Source: Ruminiclostridium sp. (GTDB lineage: Bacteria > Bacillota_A > Clostridia > Oscillospirales > Ruminococcaceae). Taken from it: a DNA stretch of 12,312 bases. Shown here in pieces: positions 1 to 8,275 of this stretch (the stretch's first letter is position 1; the number at the start of each line of letters is the position of its first letter). The notes below the pieces were generated by a model that was not told where the DNA came from, did no database searches, and saw only the letters and a program-made list of their open reading frames with translations. A program made the position numbers and the translations under genes. The stretch lies in assembly GCA_017550775.1 (NCBI GenBank), contig JAFZOA010000589.1, forward strand, positions 1-12,312, read 5' to 3'.

Positions 1-411
1 ATCAACAAGAAGGATCTCCTTTCTGTTCTTGCGTTCCTCGAAAAGCCTAAGCACCTTTTCTATATCGTTCAGGAACACCTTCATATCAAAGGGACGTTCA
101 AATTCATTATAAACGAGTGTCGGAGGGATAATACTCTTTATCTCCGTGATCTCCTTTATATAGCCTATGATGAATAACTTCTTGTCGTCCTCGTTACAGA
201 TATCCTTAAGATATATGAGAGCATCGCTGGTCTCAAACACAAAATCCCCGCCGTAAATAATGTAGATATCGGTATCTCCGCGCTCCTTTGATATCTGCTT
301 TACATCCGCGTCCACGATATGTGTGTTAAGACCGGCTTTTTTCAGGTTGTTGGCAAGCGCGTTTGTCATAAAAGCGGCACCACGGCTTATTATAAGTACT
401 TTAGTTCCCAT
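1..411 (-). CDS. Response regulator, partial, N-terminal pseudo-receiver
   Basis: Only the first 137 codons are in the window; the gene runs off the left edge. The fold looks like a CheY-type receiver: a beta1 strand (VLIIS), an amphipathic helix, a beta3 strand around DIYIIY (48-53), a beta4 strand LFIIG (69-73) and a beta5 end NEFERPFD (102-109). The key residues are missing. The usual acidic pair after beta1 is S9-R10, the phospho-accepting Asp is Tyr53 by alignment, the Thr/Ser after beta4 is Gly, and the conserved Lys before Pro is Arg106. The last visible residues, KEILLVD, look like the start of a second, probably canonical receiver. The ATG at 409-411 overlaps the end of the upstream kinase gene by 11 bases, so translation is probably coupled and the protein is the likely partner of that kinase. 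The output domain is not visible; a DNA-binding or diguanylate cyclase output cannot be told apart here. Confidence 0.72.
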   Translation of the reverse strand, partial: MGTKVLIISRGAAFMTNALANNLKKAGLNTHIVDADVKQISKERGDTDIYIIYGGDFVFETSDALIYLKDICNEDDKKLFIIGYIKEITEIKSIIPPTLVYNEFERPFDMKVFLNDIEKVLRLFEERKNRKEILLVD

Positions 412-3400
412 TTTTAATATCCTCCATTATGTTGATAATTGTGTCGTATTCATATTCCGTTGCCGCCTTTATAAGCGCAGCGCACCGGCTTATTTCGTTT
501 TCGGGGACTCTGTATTCCCGCAGTCCCTCTATCATCTCCAGAGCACTGTTCATATCCGATGAGGAAACGAATGAATCGAGAGTCACATATATCTCCGAAA
601 GCTCATCCTGCGAGATCAGAGGCTTATCCGGGTCATCTTCATCCGCTTCATCTCCGATCAGAGGCTTTAACCGTTCGCCGAGCGTACTGCACCGTTCAAG
701 AAGCTCGTCTATGCGTTCGCTCACCTTTCCGGTGTCACCAGCCTTGCCCGCAAGTTCAAGCTCCTGCGCGAGCTCGCCGATTTCGACCGCACCGATTATC
801 CTTGAAGTGGATTTCGTCGCGTGTATCTTTATAGTCGCATTCGGAAGATCACCCGCCTGCCAGAATTTCTCGGTCTCGGCGACGTGATCGTGTATCATTC
901 CCGCATAAGTTTTCAGCGCTGAGATATACCCTTCGACAGAGCCGCAGTTTGTGATGCCGGCCGCGGTGTCGATCTCGCTTATCTCAGAAAGGAATTCAGG
1001 AACGACCGGTTCATCTTCATCAAGGATACTGTCAAGATCATCGGCATTACTTATCGGCTCGCTTCCGGGCTCCTGTATCTTCTCCTTCGGAAGATATTGG
1101 AGCAGCATTTCCTCGAGTTTCGCGGAATCTATCGGTTTAGTGAGGTAGTCGTCAAATCCCGCAGCGAGATACTGTTCACGCGCACCCGATATAGCGTTAG
1201 CAGTAAGGCATATTGCCGGAGTGTTTATGTTCGGGTCTTTCGGTCTTGACCGCAGCTCGTGAAGCGTTTCGATACCGTCCTTCTCCGGCATCATGTGGTC
1301 AAGGAAGATCATGTCGTACTTTCTGTCATACGCGAGAGCCAGTCCTTCGTCACCGCTTGACGCCGTATCTATCTTCACAGCCGTCTGTTTGAGCAGGCTC
1401 TCAAAGACAGTCAGGTTCATCGGCGTATCATCCACAACAAGTACTCTCGCATCGGGCGCTCTGAACTTTTCGCGGTATTTCTTCCGTGTTCCGAGAGATG
1501 CCTTGTATGCCGTCGCGTAATCGCCGAGTTCTTCCCACTTGACTACCTGTTGTTTAAGCCGGAACGAGAATTTCGAGCCAAGCTCATAGACGCTCTCAAC
1601 TTCCAGTGTTGAGCCCATCATTTCAAGCAGTCTGAGTGTTATGCTCATACCGAGTCCGATTCCCTCGACATTACGATTGCGCTCTTCATCAATACGATCG
1701 AACTCGGAGAACAGTTTCTTCATATCCTCCGGCTTTATACCGATACCGGTATCCAGAACGGAAACCTTTAGCAAGATATCATCCGGTTCGTTCTCTATCT
1801 TTTCATAGCCTATACTAAATGTAACGGAGCCCTCTTCGGTGTACTTGACCGCATTTGTAAGAATATTCGTTATTATCTGTTTGATTCTTACTTCGTCACC
1901 GTGCAGCCGCTTCGGAACATCCTTGCTGATGTTCAGGATAAGCTTTAATCCCTTGTTATCGGCTCTTGTCTGTATCATGTTCACAAGGTCGTTGATAACG
2001 GACGAAAGGTCATAATCCACGGGGATGATCTCCATTTTGCCCGCTTCGATCTTCGAGAAGTCAAGAATATCGTTGACGATACCAAGCAGGGTATTACCAG
2101 CCGTCCTGATGCTTTCGGAATAGGCGATAATGTTCTTTTCTTCGCACTCGCGGAGTATCATCTCGTTCATGCCGAGTACCGCGTTGATAGGAGTACGTAT
2201 CTCATGCGACATATTGGAGAGGAACGAGGATTTCGCTTCGCTCGCCGCAATAGCGCGCTCGGAAGCGTTGATAAGCTCACTGCGCTCCTTCATTTCATTG
2301 TCGATGTCCTCTGACAGCCACATAACGCGGATAAGACGACCCTTCGGGTCACGCTTTGATGCCACGAAACGCCCGCGCCTCCAGAGCTTTTCGTTGTTCA
2401 GGTACTCGATAGTTATGGTATCCGTCTTACGCATACGCCTGTCGAGCGTCGAAAGGTCGATAAACCTGTGGATGTCGTCTATGTACGCTTCGTCGGTGAG
2501 GTTATCCATAACTTTAAGCAGCGTTGCCTGCGCGTGAGTACGGGTCGTACCGATAAGATCGTGTACGATATCGACCTGCGACTTTATCTCGGTGAATGTA
2601 TCGTTGGTAATATCGAGCTCGTGGGCGGTCATATAGATGTTCGCGATGGACGAGATACGCGCGTTCAGGGTCTCCGCCGCCGTAGCGAGCTGGTCACGCT
2701 TTCTCTTTTCTTCGTCTATGCTTTCGACAAGCCACAGAACGTGCTCGAGCTTTCCGTCATCACTGCATTTTGAAATTACGAATCTTGCTCTGCACCACAG
2801 ACCGTCGCGGTTCAGGAATTCCTCGGTAATGGTATTGGATTCTTTGAGTCTTTCGTCAAGCGTGCTGAAATCTATGAATTTTTTCATAGCCTTCTGCGAC
2901 GAGGTGCTTACTGTTTTTTCCACAACATCTAACGCTGCTTTCTGCGCGTTTTCAACTGACCTTGCGACAAAATCATCAAGCTTTGACGCATGGGTCTTGA
3001 CCTCACGGAAGGAATTGTTTATAAGATCAACGTCATACATCGAGAAGTAGATGTTCGCCACAGACGAGATCTGCTCATTCATGATCTTTACAACTTCAAG
3101 CGCGATATCACGCTCGCTCTTTTCGGCATCTATGTCCTCGATGAGATACATTGCGCGCGCGACCATACCGGTGGGTGTTCTTTCGGAAACGATATAGCGG
3201 GACTTACGCCACTTTTTGTCCGCGCTGAGCCATTCCACAGTTATTGTATTGCGGTTCTGAAGGCGCATATTGAGCTTGCTGAAATCCACGAAATCGAGGA
3301 CAACGTCTCTCGTCGATTCATCGGAGAATTTCGTCATTATCGCGCGGATCATTTCCTGACAATGATTGCGCGTTTCGCCGATCATAGCCGACGCTTCCGC

Positions 3401-4453
3401 CTTGTTGTTCCTTACCTCGCTGAATGTATCGGTAAGAAAGTTTATCTCGTGCATGGAAACGTAAATGTCTGCGGTAGCAGAAAGCTGCTTGCTCATGCGC
3501 TCCATCATAAGCTGTCTCCTGCTCGAACTCATCATTATTATGGAGATGATAAGCACTACAACTATAACAGCGACTATGGTAACCACAAGTATTATCCGAA
3601 GCGGCTCGAATACGGCGGTTGCGTCCTTTACGGACACACAGTACCAGTCGTCCATAAGCTTCGTTGCGTAAACTATGTAACGGGAATTGCCATAATAAAA
3701 CTCAAATGAATCGCTGTCAGAGCTGTTCAGCTTTTCCATTATGGCTGACTCAAGCGTACCCTGACCCACACTGTATTCCTTGCCTACCTCTTCCTTGTCG
3801 GAATGAGATACAACATAGCCGTTGCTGTTAACTATGAACTGCAGGTCGGAGCCGTTTCCCGAAACGGATTCCTCGGTTATCGCCTGTATCTTTTTCAGCG
3901 ACAGGTCGAACGACACAACGCTTTTCCCGTCGGAAAGAGATCTTGCGAGCGTTATCATGACTTCACCCGTCTGTGCGTCAAGGTACGGTCCTACTACAGT
4001 AATATTTCCTTTTTTCTCCGTAGCCTCGATATACCACGGACGCTCGGTCGCCACGAAGTCATCCGGCGGTACCCAATCAGTACCGTCAAGATATTCTCCG
4101 TTTATGAACGCGTACATACCGGTAGTGTTCTCGCCCATAGTGTTGAGTATAGCATCAGACTGACCTGTCAGATACTCATGTATTTCGGCGTTTGACTTAT
4201 TGTCTCTCAGCATACCGTCGAGAGTATAGGAGGTCATCCTAAGCGCACTCTGACCGATCAGAAGATACTCATTGAACTGTGTGGAAGTCTTGTACGCGGA
4301 CGATTCTCCTTTTGTGATGATATTATCCCGCTTTTCCTCGCAGAGCATATTGTAGAATACTAATAATATACCGACGAAGAAAGCGACAACAAGCAGGGTC
4401 ACGATAATATTCTTGATTATGACCCATTTTTCCTTTCCGATATTCCTGCCCAT
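401..4453 (-). CDS. Hybrid sensor histidine kinase (dCache, 3 PAS-like repeats, HisKA, HATPase, REC, Hpt)
   Basis: A 1350-residue membrane-bound phosphorelay kinase. TM1 is at about 11-35 and TM2 at about 286-307; they flank an extracytoplasmic dCache-type sensor with RPWY at 138-141. Then come three tandem PAS-like repeats of 138 residues each (about 322-735), a HisKA dimerisation helix SNMSHEIRTP with phospho-accepting H750, and a HATPase with N867, DTGIGI (901-906) and intact G2 box GIGLG (931-935). A receiver domain follows, with VVDD at 1006-1009, acceptor D1052, T1084 and K1106. An Hpt domain has H1211 (HATKS), and a helical tail of about 75 residues ends the protein. All catalytic residues are present, so the relay would be H750 to D1052 to H1211 to a separate receiver, probably the next gene. 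The start is supported by AAGGAAAGGAA just upstream, which overlaps the stop of the preceding paralogue 15 bases away. The ligand is unknown; an amino acid is possible (see findings). Confidence 0.93.
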   Translation of the reverse strand: MGRNIGKEKWVIIKNIIVTLLVVAFFVGILLVFYNMLCEEKRDNIITKGESSAYKTSTQFNEYLLIGQSALRMTSYTLDGMLRDNKSNAEIHEYLTGQSDAILNTMGENTTGMYAFINGEYLDGTDWVPPDDFVATERPWYIEATEKKGNITVVGPYLDAQTGEVMITLARSLSDGKSVVSFDLSLKKIQAITEESVSGNGSDLQFIVNSNGYVVSHSDKEEVGKEYSVGQGTLESAIMEKLNSSDSDSFEFYYGNSRYIVYATKLMDDWYCVSVKDATAVFEPLRIILVVTIVAVIVVVLIISIIMMSSSRRQLMMERMSKQLSATADIYVSMHEINFLTDTFSEVRNNKAEASAMIGETRNHCQEMIRAIMTKFSDESTRDVVLDFVDFSKLNMRLQNRNTITVEWLSADKKWRKSRYIVSERTPTGMVARAMYLIEDIDAEKSERDIALEVVKIMNEQISSVANIYFSMYDVDLINNSFREVKTHASKLDDFVARSVENAQKAALDVVEKTVSTSSQKAMKKFIDFSTLDERLKESNTITEEFLNRDGLWCRARFVISKCSDDGKLEHVLWLVESIDEEKRKRDQLATAAETLNARISSIANIYMTAHELDITNDTFTEIKSQVDIVHDLIGTTRTHAQATLLKVMDNLTDEAYIDDIHRFIDLSTLDRRMRKTDTITIEYLNNEKLWRRGRFVASKRDPKGRLIRVMWLSEDIDNEMKERSELINASERAIAASEAKSSFLSNMSHEIRTPINAVLGMNEMILRECEEKNIIAYSESIRTAGNTLLGIVNDILDFSKIEAGKMEIIPVDYDLSSVINDLVNMIQTRADNKGLKLILNISKDVPKRLHGDEVRIKQIITNILTNAVKYTEEGSVTFSIGYEKIENEPDDILLKVSVLDTGIGIKPEDMKKLFSEFDRIDEERNRNVEGIGLGMSITLRLLEMMGSTLEVESVYELGSKFSFRLKQQVVKWEELGDYATAYKASLGTRKKYREKFRAPDARVLVVDDTPMNLTVFESLLKQTAVKIDTASSGDEGLALAYDRKYDMIFLDHMMPEKDGIETLHELRSRPKDPNINTPAICLTANAISGAREQYLAAGFDDYLTKPIDSAKLEEMLLQYLPKEKIQEPGSEPISNADDLDSILDEDEPVVPEFLSEISEIDTAAGITNCGSVEGYISALKTYAGMIHDHVAETEKFWQAGDLPNATIKIHATKSTSRIIGAVEIGELAQELELAGKAGDTGKVSERIDELLERCSTLGERLKPLIGDEADEDDPDKPLISQDELSEIYVTLDSFVSSSDMNSALEMIEGLREYRVPENEISRCAALIKAATEYEYDTIINIMEDIKNGN

Positions 4454-4468
4454 ATCCGATTCCTTTCC

Positions 4469-7423
4469 TTATATGCTGATTTCATACCTGTATTCACCAA
4501 GCTCATCCCACTTCACGACGGTCTGTTTAAGCTCGAACGAGAATTTTGAACCGAGCCCGTAAATGCTCTCGGCAACAAGCGTGGAATCCATCATTTCGAG
4601 CAGCTGCTTTGTGATGCTCAGGCTGAGAACCGATCCTGCCGCACTGCTGCTTTGGTTGTCATCGCCTGCAAGCCCGGAGAACAGAGTTTTCATATTCTCC
4701 TTCTGTATGCCGGTGCCGGTATCTCTGACATTAACTTTCAGCATTACGCTATCGGGTTCGTCGGGTATTTTCTCGTACCTTACACAGAATGTTACCTTTC
4801 CTTCTTCCGTGTACCTGACCGCGTTCATAAGCAGATTTCCGATGATCTGTCTGATACGCGCCTCATCGCCGTTTAAGAAACGCGGGATCTGTCTGTTTAT
4901 GTCAAGCACAAGCTTCAGCCCTTTCGCTTCAACTCTCGGCTTTATCATATCAACAAGACTGTTTATGACTGCGGAAAGTTCGTAGTCCGCAGGGATTATT
5001 TCCATCTTTCCCGTTTCGATCTTCGAAAAGTCGAGTATATCGGTGACAAGACAGAGCAGGTCTGTTTCCGTACTCTTTATTATGTTTGCGCAGCGGGTTA
5101 TTTCCTCGTCGCCGCTCCTGCCAAGTATGATCTCGTTAGTATCAAGTACCGTGGTGATAGGAGTACGCAGTCTGTCGGACATATTGGAAAGGAACGCGGA
5201 TTGTTCCTCGCTTGCAGCGATAGCGCGTTCGGAAGCGTCGATAAGCTCGTTACGCTCGGAGCGCTCGTTGTCAATGTCCTCCGCGAGCCACATTACATGA
5301 GAGAGCTTGCCGTTTTCTGTGCGCTGAGACACCATAAATCGTATTCTGACCCATTTCTTTGTCACGGTAAGTAATTCCAGTGTTACCGTATCAGTATTTT
5401 CAAGACGTGTTCCAAGTGTATCAAAGTTTATGAACTTGTGCACCTCTTCAAGCGAAGATGGGTCGGTCACGCGATCCATGATATAGTTTATCAGCTTCTG
5501 CGCATCTTCCGACTTGTCACCGACAAGTCTTGTCACCGTTTCGTTGTCCGACTTGATCAGACTGAACGTGTCGGCTTTGAGATCGACATCAAACATTGCG
5601 ATATATACATTCGCAAGAGATGCGATCTGAGAGCTCAGACTTCTTGCGTCTTCCGTAAGACGGTCGCGTTCGCGTTTTTCGGAGTCTATATTCTCGACTG
5701 CCCAGATAACGTGAGAAATTCCGCCGTCTCCGGTGCGTTCTGAAACTATGAAGCGACCTCTGCACCACTGACCTCTCGAATTGAGAAATTCTATGGTCGC
5801 GGTGCCTGTCTTCGCAACGTTTACTTCGATCTGTTCGGGCTTCACGAATTCCAGAACTTCTTTTCTGCAGCTCTCATCCGTAAGCTTCGTCATCGTGTCC
5901 TGAAATACCTTCCGGGCGTTGTTGACATCATTACCTATGGCGTTCTGTACAAAGGTATCGTTCATTTTTATTATACTGAACGAATCATTCGGAATATCAT
6001 AATCGTGAACAGAGGTATAGATGTTTGCCAAGCAGTCGAGCTGTGAGGTAAGCAGCTTAGCCGTATTCTGCATCTTATCGCTGTCACGTCTCTCCTCGTC
6101 TATGTCCTCCACAAGATACAAGGCACGAGCCACATCGCCGGTAGCTATCCTTTCGGAAACGATAAAGCGGGCTCTGCGCCATTTTCCCTTGGCGCTCAGG
6201 AACTCGGTCGTAATTGTATTGACATTTCTCATGCGCTCATTCAGTGTGGAGAGATCCACAAATTCGAGCATGCTCTCTTTTGAAGACGGGTCGGTGTTTT
6301 TCTCATATATCGACAGTATGTTCTGTCTTGCACCGTGTGCAGCAGTACTGCTTTCCGAAATATAGATATCTGAATTGCCTGAGATCGCGTTGAATGTGTC
6401 GTTGAGCAGATCAAGCTCATACACCGATATGTATATATCTGCGGTAGCGGAAAGCTGCTTTCCGAGACGCTCCATAACGATCTGTCTTCTGCTCGAAGCC
6501 GTCATAATTATCGATATCACCAGTACAACGACTATGACTGTGATAACGGTAAAAAGGAGTATGAGCCGCAGGGGGCTGAACACGGCTGTAGCGTCGGTTA
6601 TGGAAATGCAGTACCAGTCGTCCATAAGACTTGCCGCGTAAACAACATAATGTGAATCCTGATAATTGAATTCAAAATTATTGCTGTCTGACCGGGTCAG
6701 ATTTTCCATTATTGCAGCCTGTAGAGTACCTTTTTCGGCGGAATAATCCTTTCCGATCTCGCCGGTGTCGGAATGAGCAACAACAATGCCTTTGTCGTTA
6801 AGTATCATTTCCGCATCAGAGCTTCCGGTGGCAACTGATTCTTCCGTTATCTGCTGTACCCGGTCGAGGGATATATCCACCGAGATAACACTTTTCCCGT
6901 CACTAAGTGTTTTGCCGACAGCGAGCATGACATTTCCGGACTGTACATCGACATAAGGATCGAGTATTGTTATCTGTCCTTTGTCGGACATAGGCTTTGT
7001 GTACCACGGGCGCAAAGTAGCATTATAATCCTCCGGCGGCTCCCAGTTCGTACCGCTGAAAAAGCGCCCGTTTATATATCCGTACAGACCCGTCGAGTTT
7101 TCAAGCACAGCACTTCTGATAGCCGTAGACTGGCTTACGAGAAAGTCCTGTATCTCCTCGTCGGACTTATTTCCTTGTATCATTTCATCGAGAGCGTAAG
7201 CCGAAAGCTTGATCGAGTCGATATTTGTCGAAAGATACTTATCTATCCGGTCCGCCGCGTTTTTTGCTGCCATTTCTCCCCGCAAGATGATATTGTCATG
7301 CTTTTCGTTATAGTTCATGTTATACGACACTATCAGTATCGCAACGAAGAAAGCTATGACAAGCAAAGTTACAAGAATATTCTTGATTATTACCCACTTT
7401 TCTTTTCCTATTTTACTGCTCAT
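4469..7423 (-). CDS. Pseudo-histidine kinase receptor paralogous to the next gene
   Basis: A 984-residue membrane sensor that aligns without gaps to the downstream hybrid kinase from residue 1 to about 920; 36 of the first 50 residues are identical. It has TM1 (about 11-35), a dCache domain (RPWY 138-141), TM2 (about 286-307) and three 138-residue PAS-like repeats. At the kinase core the motif reads SNMSDRLRTP: D750 replaces the phospho-accepting His and R751 the adjacent acidic residue. The HATPase keeps N867 and DTGTGI (901-906), but the G2 box GxGLG has become GSVLS (930-934) and the F box LFSEFDR has become LFSGLAG. It ends soon after the HATPase (KWDELGEYRYEISI), with no receiver or Hpt. 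The reading frame is intact and long, so this is a maintained protein, not a pseudogene. It is the first gene of the operon and has a GGAAGGAAA ribosome site. Family knowledge suggests a regulator or heterodimer partner of the active kinase; that is inference. Autophosphorylation in the usual way is very unlikely. Confidence 0.9.
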   Translation of the reverse strand: MSSKIGKEKWVIIKNILVTLLVIAFFVAILIVSYNMNYNEKHDNIILRGEMAAKNAADRIDKYLSTNIDSIKLSAYALDEMIQGNKSDEEIQDFLVSQSTAIRSAVLENSTGLYGYINGRFFSGTNWEPPEDYNATLRPWYTKPMSDKGQITILDPYVDVQSGNVMLAVGKTLSDGKSVISVDISLDRVQQITEESVATGSSDAEMILNDKGIVVAHSDTGEIGKDYSAEKGTLQAAIMENLTRSDSNNFEFNYQDSHYVVYAASLMDDWYCISITDATAVFSPLRLILLFTVITVIVVVLVISIIMTASSRRQIVMERLGKQLSATADIYISVYELDLLNDTFNAISGNSDIYISESSTAAHGARQNILSIYEKNTDPSSKESMLEFVDLSTLNERMRNVNTITTEFLSAKGKWRRARFIVSERIATGDVARALYLVEDIDEERRDSDKMQNTAKLLTSQLDCLANIYTSVHDYDIPNDSFSIIKMNDTFVQNAIGNDVNNARKVFQDTMTKLTDESCRKEVLEFVKPEQIEVNVAKTGTATIEFLNSRGQWCRGRFIVSERTGDGGISHVIWAVENIDSEKRERDRLTEDARSLSSQIASLANVYIAMFDVDLKADTFSLIKSDNETVTRLVGDKSEDAQKLINYIMDRVTDPSSLEEVHKFINFDTLGTRLENTDTVTLELLTVTKKWVRIRFMVSQRTENGKLSHVMWLAEDIDNERSERNELIDASERAIAASEEQSAFLSNMSDRLRTPITTVLDTNEIILGRSGDEEITRCANIIKSTETDLLCLVTDILDFSKIETGKMEIIPADYELSAVINSLVDMIKPRVEAKGLKLVLDINRQIPRFLNGDEARIRQIIGNLLMNAVRYTEEGKVTFCVRYEKIPDEPDSVMLKVNVRDTGTGIQKENMKTLFSGLAGDDNQSSSAAGSVLSLSITKQLLEMMDSTLVAESIYGLGSKFSFELKQTVVKWDELGEYRYEISI

Positions 7424-7755
7424 ATCCGTTTCCTTCCATTTCCTTTTTTCTCCCGGCGATCTCCGGACAGCATGTTCCCGGGTTCACCGCATCAGTCGTC
7501 CTTTTGTGCTGCCGGTGATATGTACCATGAAAGATGAATCCGAAGAGCATACTATGCCATTATTATTATATCATACAAACTGTTACCAGACCGTTACTGG
7601 GCACGCCGTATTTGTGATAAACCGATGATATTTTGGTGAAATTTGTGCGAAATCGCCTGACTTCAACAGTTGATCGCAAAACATTCCGCTGTCAGGTCAT
7701 ATCGGCGTCTCAGACAAGCTTCGGGTCGGTAATGACCACTTCCCTTGCAGGTGTT
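7424..7755 (-). promoter_or_regulatory. Long 5' leader of the kinase operon
   Basis: If transcription starts from the promoter at 7762-7790, about 330 nt of RNA precede the first kinase gene. Short complementary arms are visible on the minus strand: GGTCAT with ATGACC, CCTGAC with GTCAGG, TCACCG with CGGTGA, and CCCGG with CCGGG. I do not recognise a known riboswitch; c-di-GMP-I/II, T-box and purine signatures were looked for by eye and not seen. A 17-codon ORF ending in ATGA over the kinase start has no clear ribosome site. Confidence 0.35.
7565..7573 (-). promoter_or_regulatory. Possible internal extended -10 promoter
   Basis: The minus strand reads TGATATAAT, an extended -10 element with a perfect TATAAT. 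There is no good -35 box 17 bases upstream (CGGTCT). It would start the kinase operon about 135 nt before the first ATG, as an alternative or second promoter. Confidence 0.35.
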
Positions 7756-7761
7756 TTTACT

Positions 7762-7790
7762 ATTATAGCACATACCCGAACGAATTTCAA
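7762..7790 (-). promoter_or_regulatory. Sigma-A-type promoter of the kinase operon
   Basis: The minus strand has TTGAAA (7785-7790), a 17-base spacer and a perfect TATAAT (7762-7767), pointing at the pseudokinase and hybrid kinase genes. Expected start of RNA is near 7755. This is the best promoter match upstream of the operon, and no terminator-like structure was seen between it and the first gene. Confidence 0.65.
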
Positions 7791-7843
7791 CCTTACATTT
7801 TATTGCGGGATGAGTGTGATCTCTGCACTCAAGTTGGGGCTCT

Positions 7844-7912
7844 GCCCCACTGCACGATGCAGTGAGGTGACCGCCAAAAGCGCGCAGGACGCGCGCATTC
7901 AAGCGGTCACCG
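7844..7912. repeat. Double-hairpin palindromic repeat, copy 1 (longer form)
   Basis: It begins GCCCCACTGCAC. The first hairpin is CACTGCA-CGA-TGCAGTG (7848-7864). The second has 9-bp arms GGTGACCGC (7866-7874) and GCGGTCACC (7903-7911). The loop of the second hairpin contains a further GC palindrome, GCGCGC-AGGAC-GCGCGC (7880-7896). Copy 2 lies 127 bases away in the same orientation and lacks this inner palindrome. It resembles REP-type intergenic repeats; no family name is claimed. Confidence 0.7.
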
Positions 7913-8038
7913 ATGAACACCCGCCGGGGGTCCCTCGGCAGGCTGAGCCTGCACGCATTCCGTATGTTACTACTCAGAAATTGACGAGTTATCTGCCTCG
8001 AAGTTCGGAGTTCTCAGAATATCAGAAAAGCCTGCCCC

Positions 8039-8084
8039 GCCCCACTGCACAATGCAGTTGTGTGACCGACTAAAGCGGTCACCG
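8039..8084. repeat. Double-hairpin palindromic repeat, copy 2 (short form)
   Basis: Same order and orientation as copy 1: GCCCCACTGCAC, then hairpin ACTGCA-CAA-TGCAGT (8044-8058), then hairpin GTGACCG (8062-8068) with CGGTCAC (8076-8082) around a 7-base loop. Bases differing from copy 1 lie mostly in the loops and the junction between stems, so the stems are better conserved than the rest. Confidence 0.7.
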
Positions 8085-8203
8085 CCCGTCCCCTTTCGCC
8101 GACGGATTTGCGCAGCAATATCATAGACGTATGGATCCAATACCGTACCACGGAACATTAATGGTCTTGTTACAGACCAGACATACTTTTTTGACAAGCT
8201 GAG

Positions 8204-8230
8204 CGGACGGATCTCCGTCCGAATTTCTTT
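8204..8230 (+). terminator. Terminator-like hairpin with T-rich tail
   Basis: CGGACGG (8204-8210), loop ATCT, CCGTCCG (8215-8221), followed by AATTTCTTTT. On the plus strand this is a fair intrinsic terminator, but no plus-strand gene lies upstream. It may belong to a lost gene or element, or shield the MerR unit from upstream transcription. Confidence 0.4.
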
Positions 8231-8275
8231 TATTACCCGCGGAGTTCAACATCTGTTGAGATAACAGGCATGAAA

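Noticed and set aside
4469..7423. Calling the 984-residue protein a pseudogene because catalytic residues are lost
   Set aside because: The frame is intact, the ribosome site and promoter are good, and sensor and repeat regions align without gaps to the active paralogue, so a maintained pseudokinase is more likely.
7565..7735. Minus-strand frame reading VVITDPKLV, then broken by two TGA codons, possible gene relic or leader peptide
   Set aside because: No recognisable homology, a poorly spaced ribosome site and two stops in about 55 codons; not enough to call a pseudogene.
7633..8073. Plus-strand open frame of 146 codons
   Set aside because: It has no ribosome site, begins at a weak start, runs through the hairpin repeats and has no family-like sequence.
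7970..8197. Minus-strand open frame of 75 codons from TTG
   Set aside because: It has no ribosome site, uses a rare start and overlaps repeat copy 2. It is probably chance or part of a repeat element.
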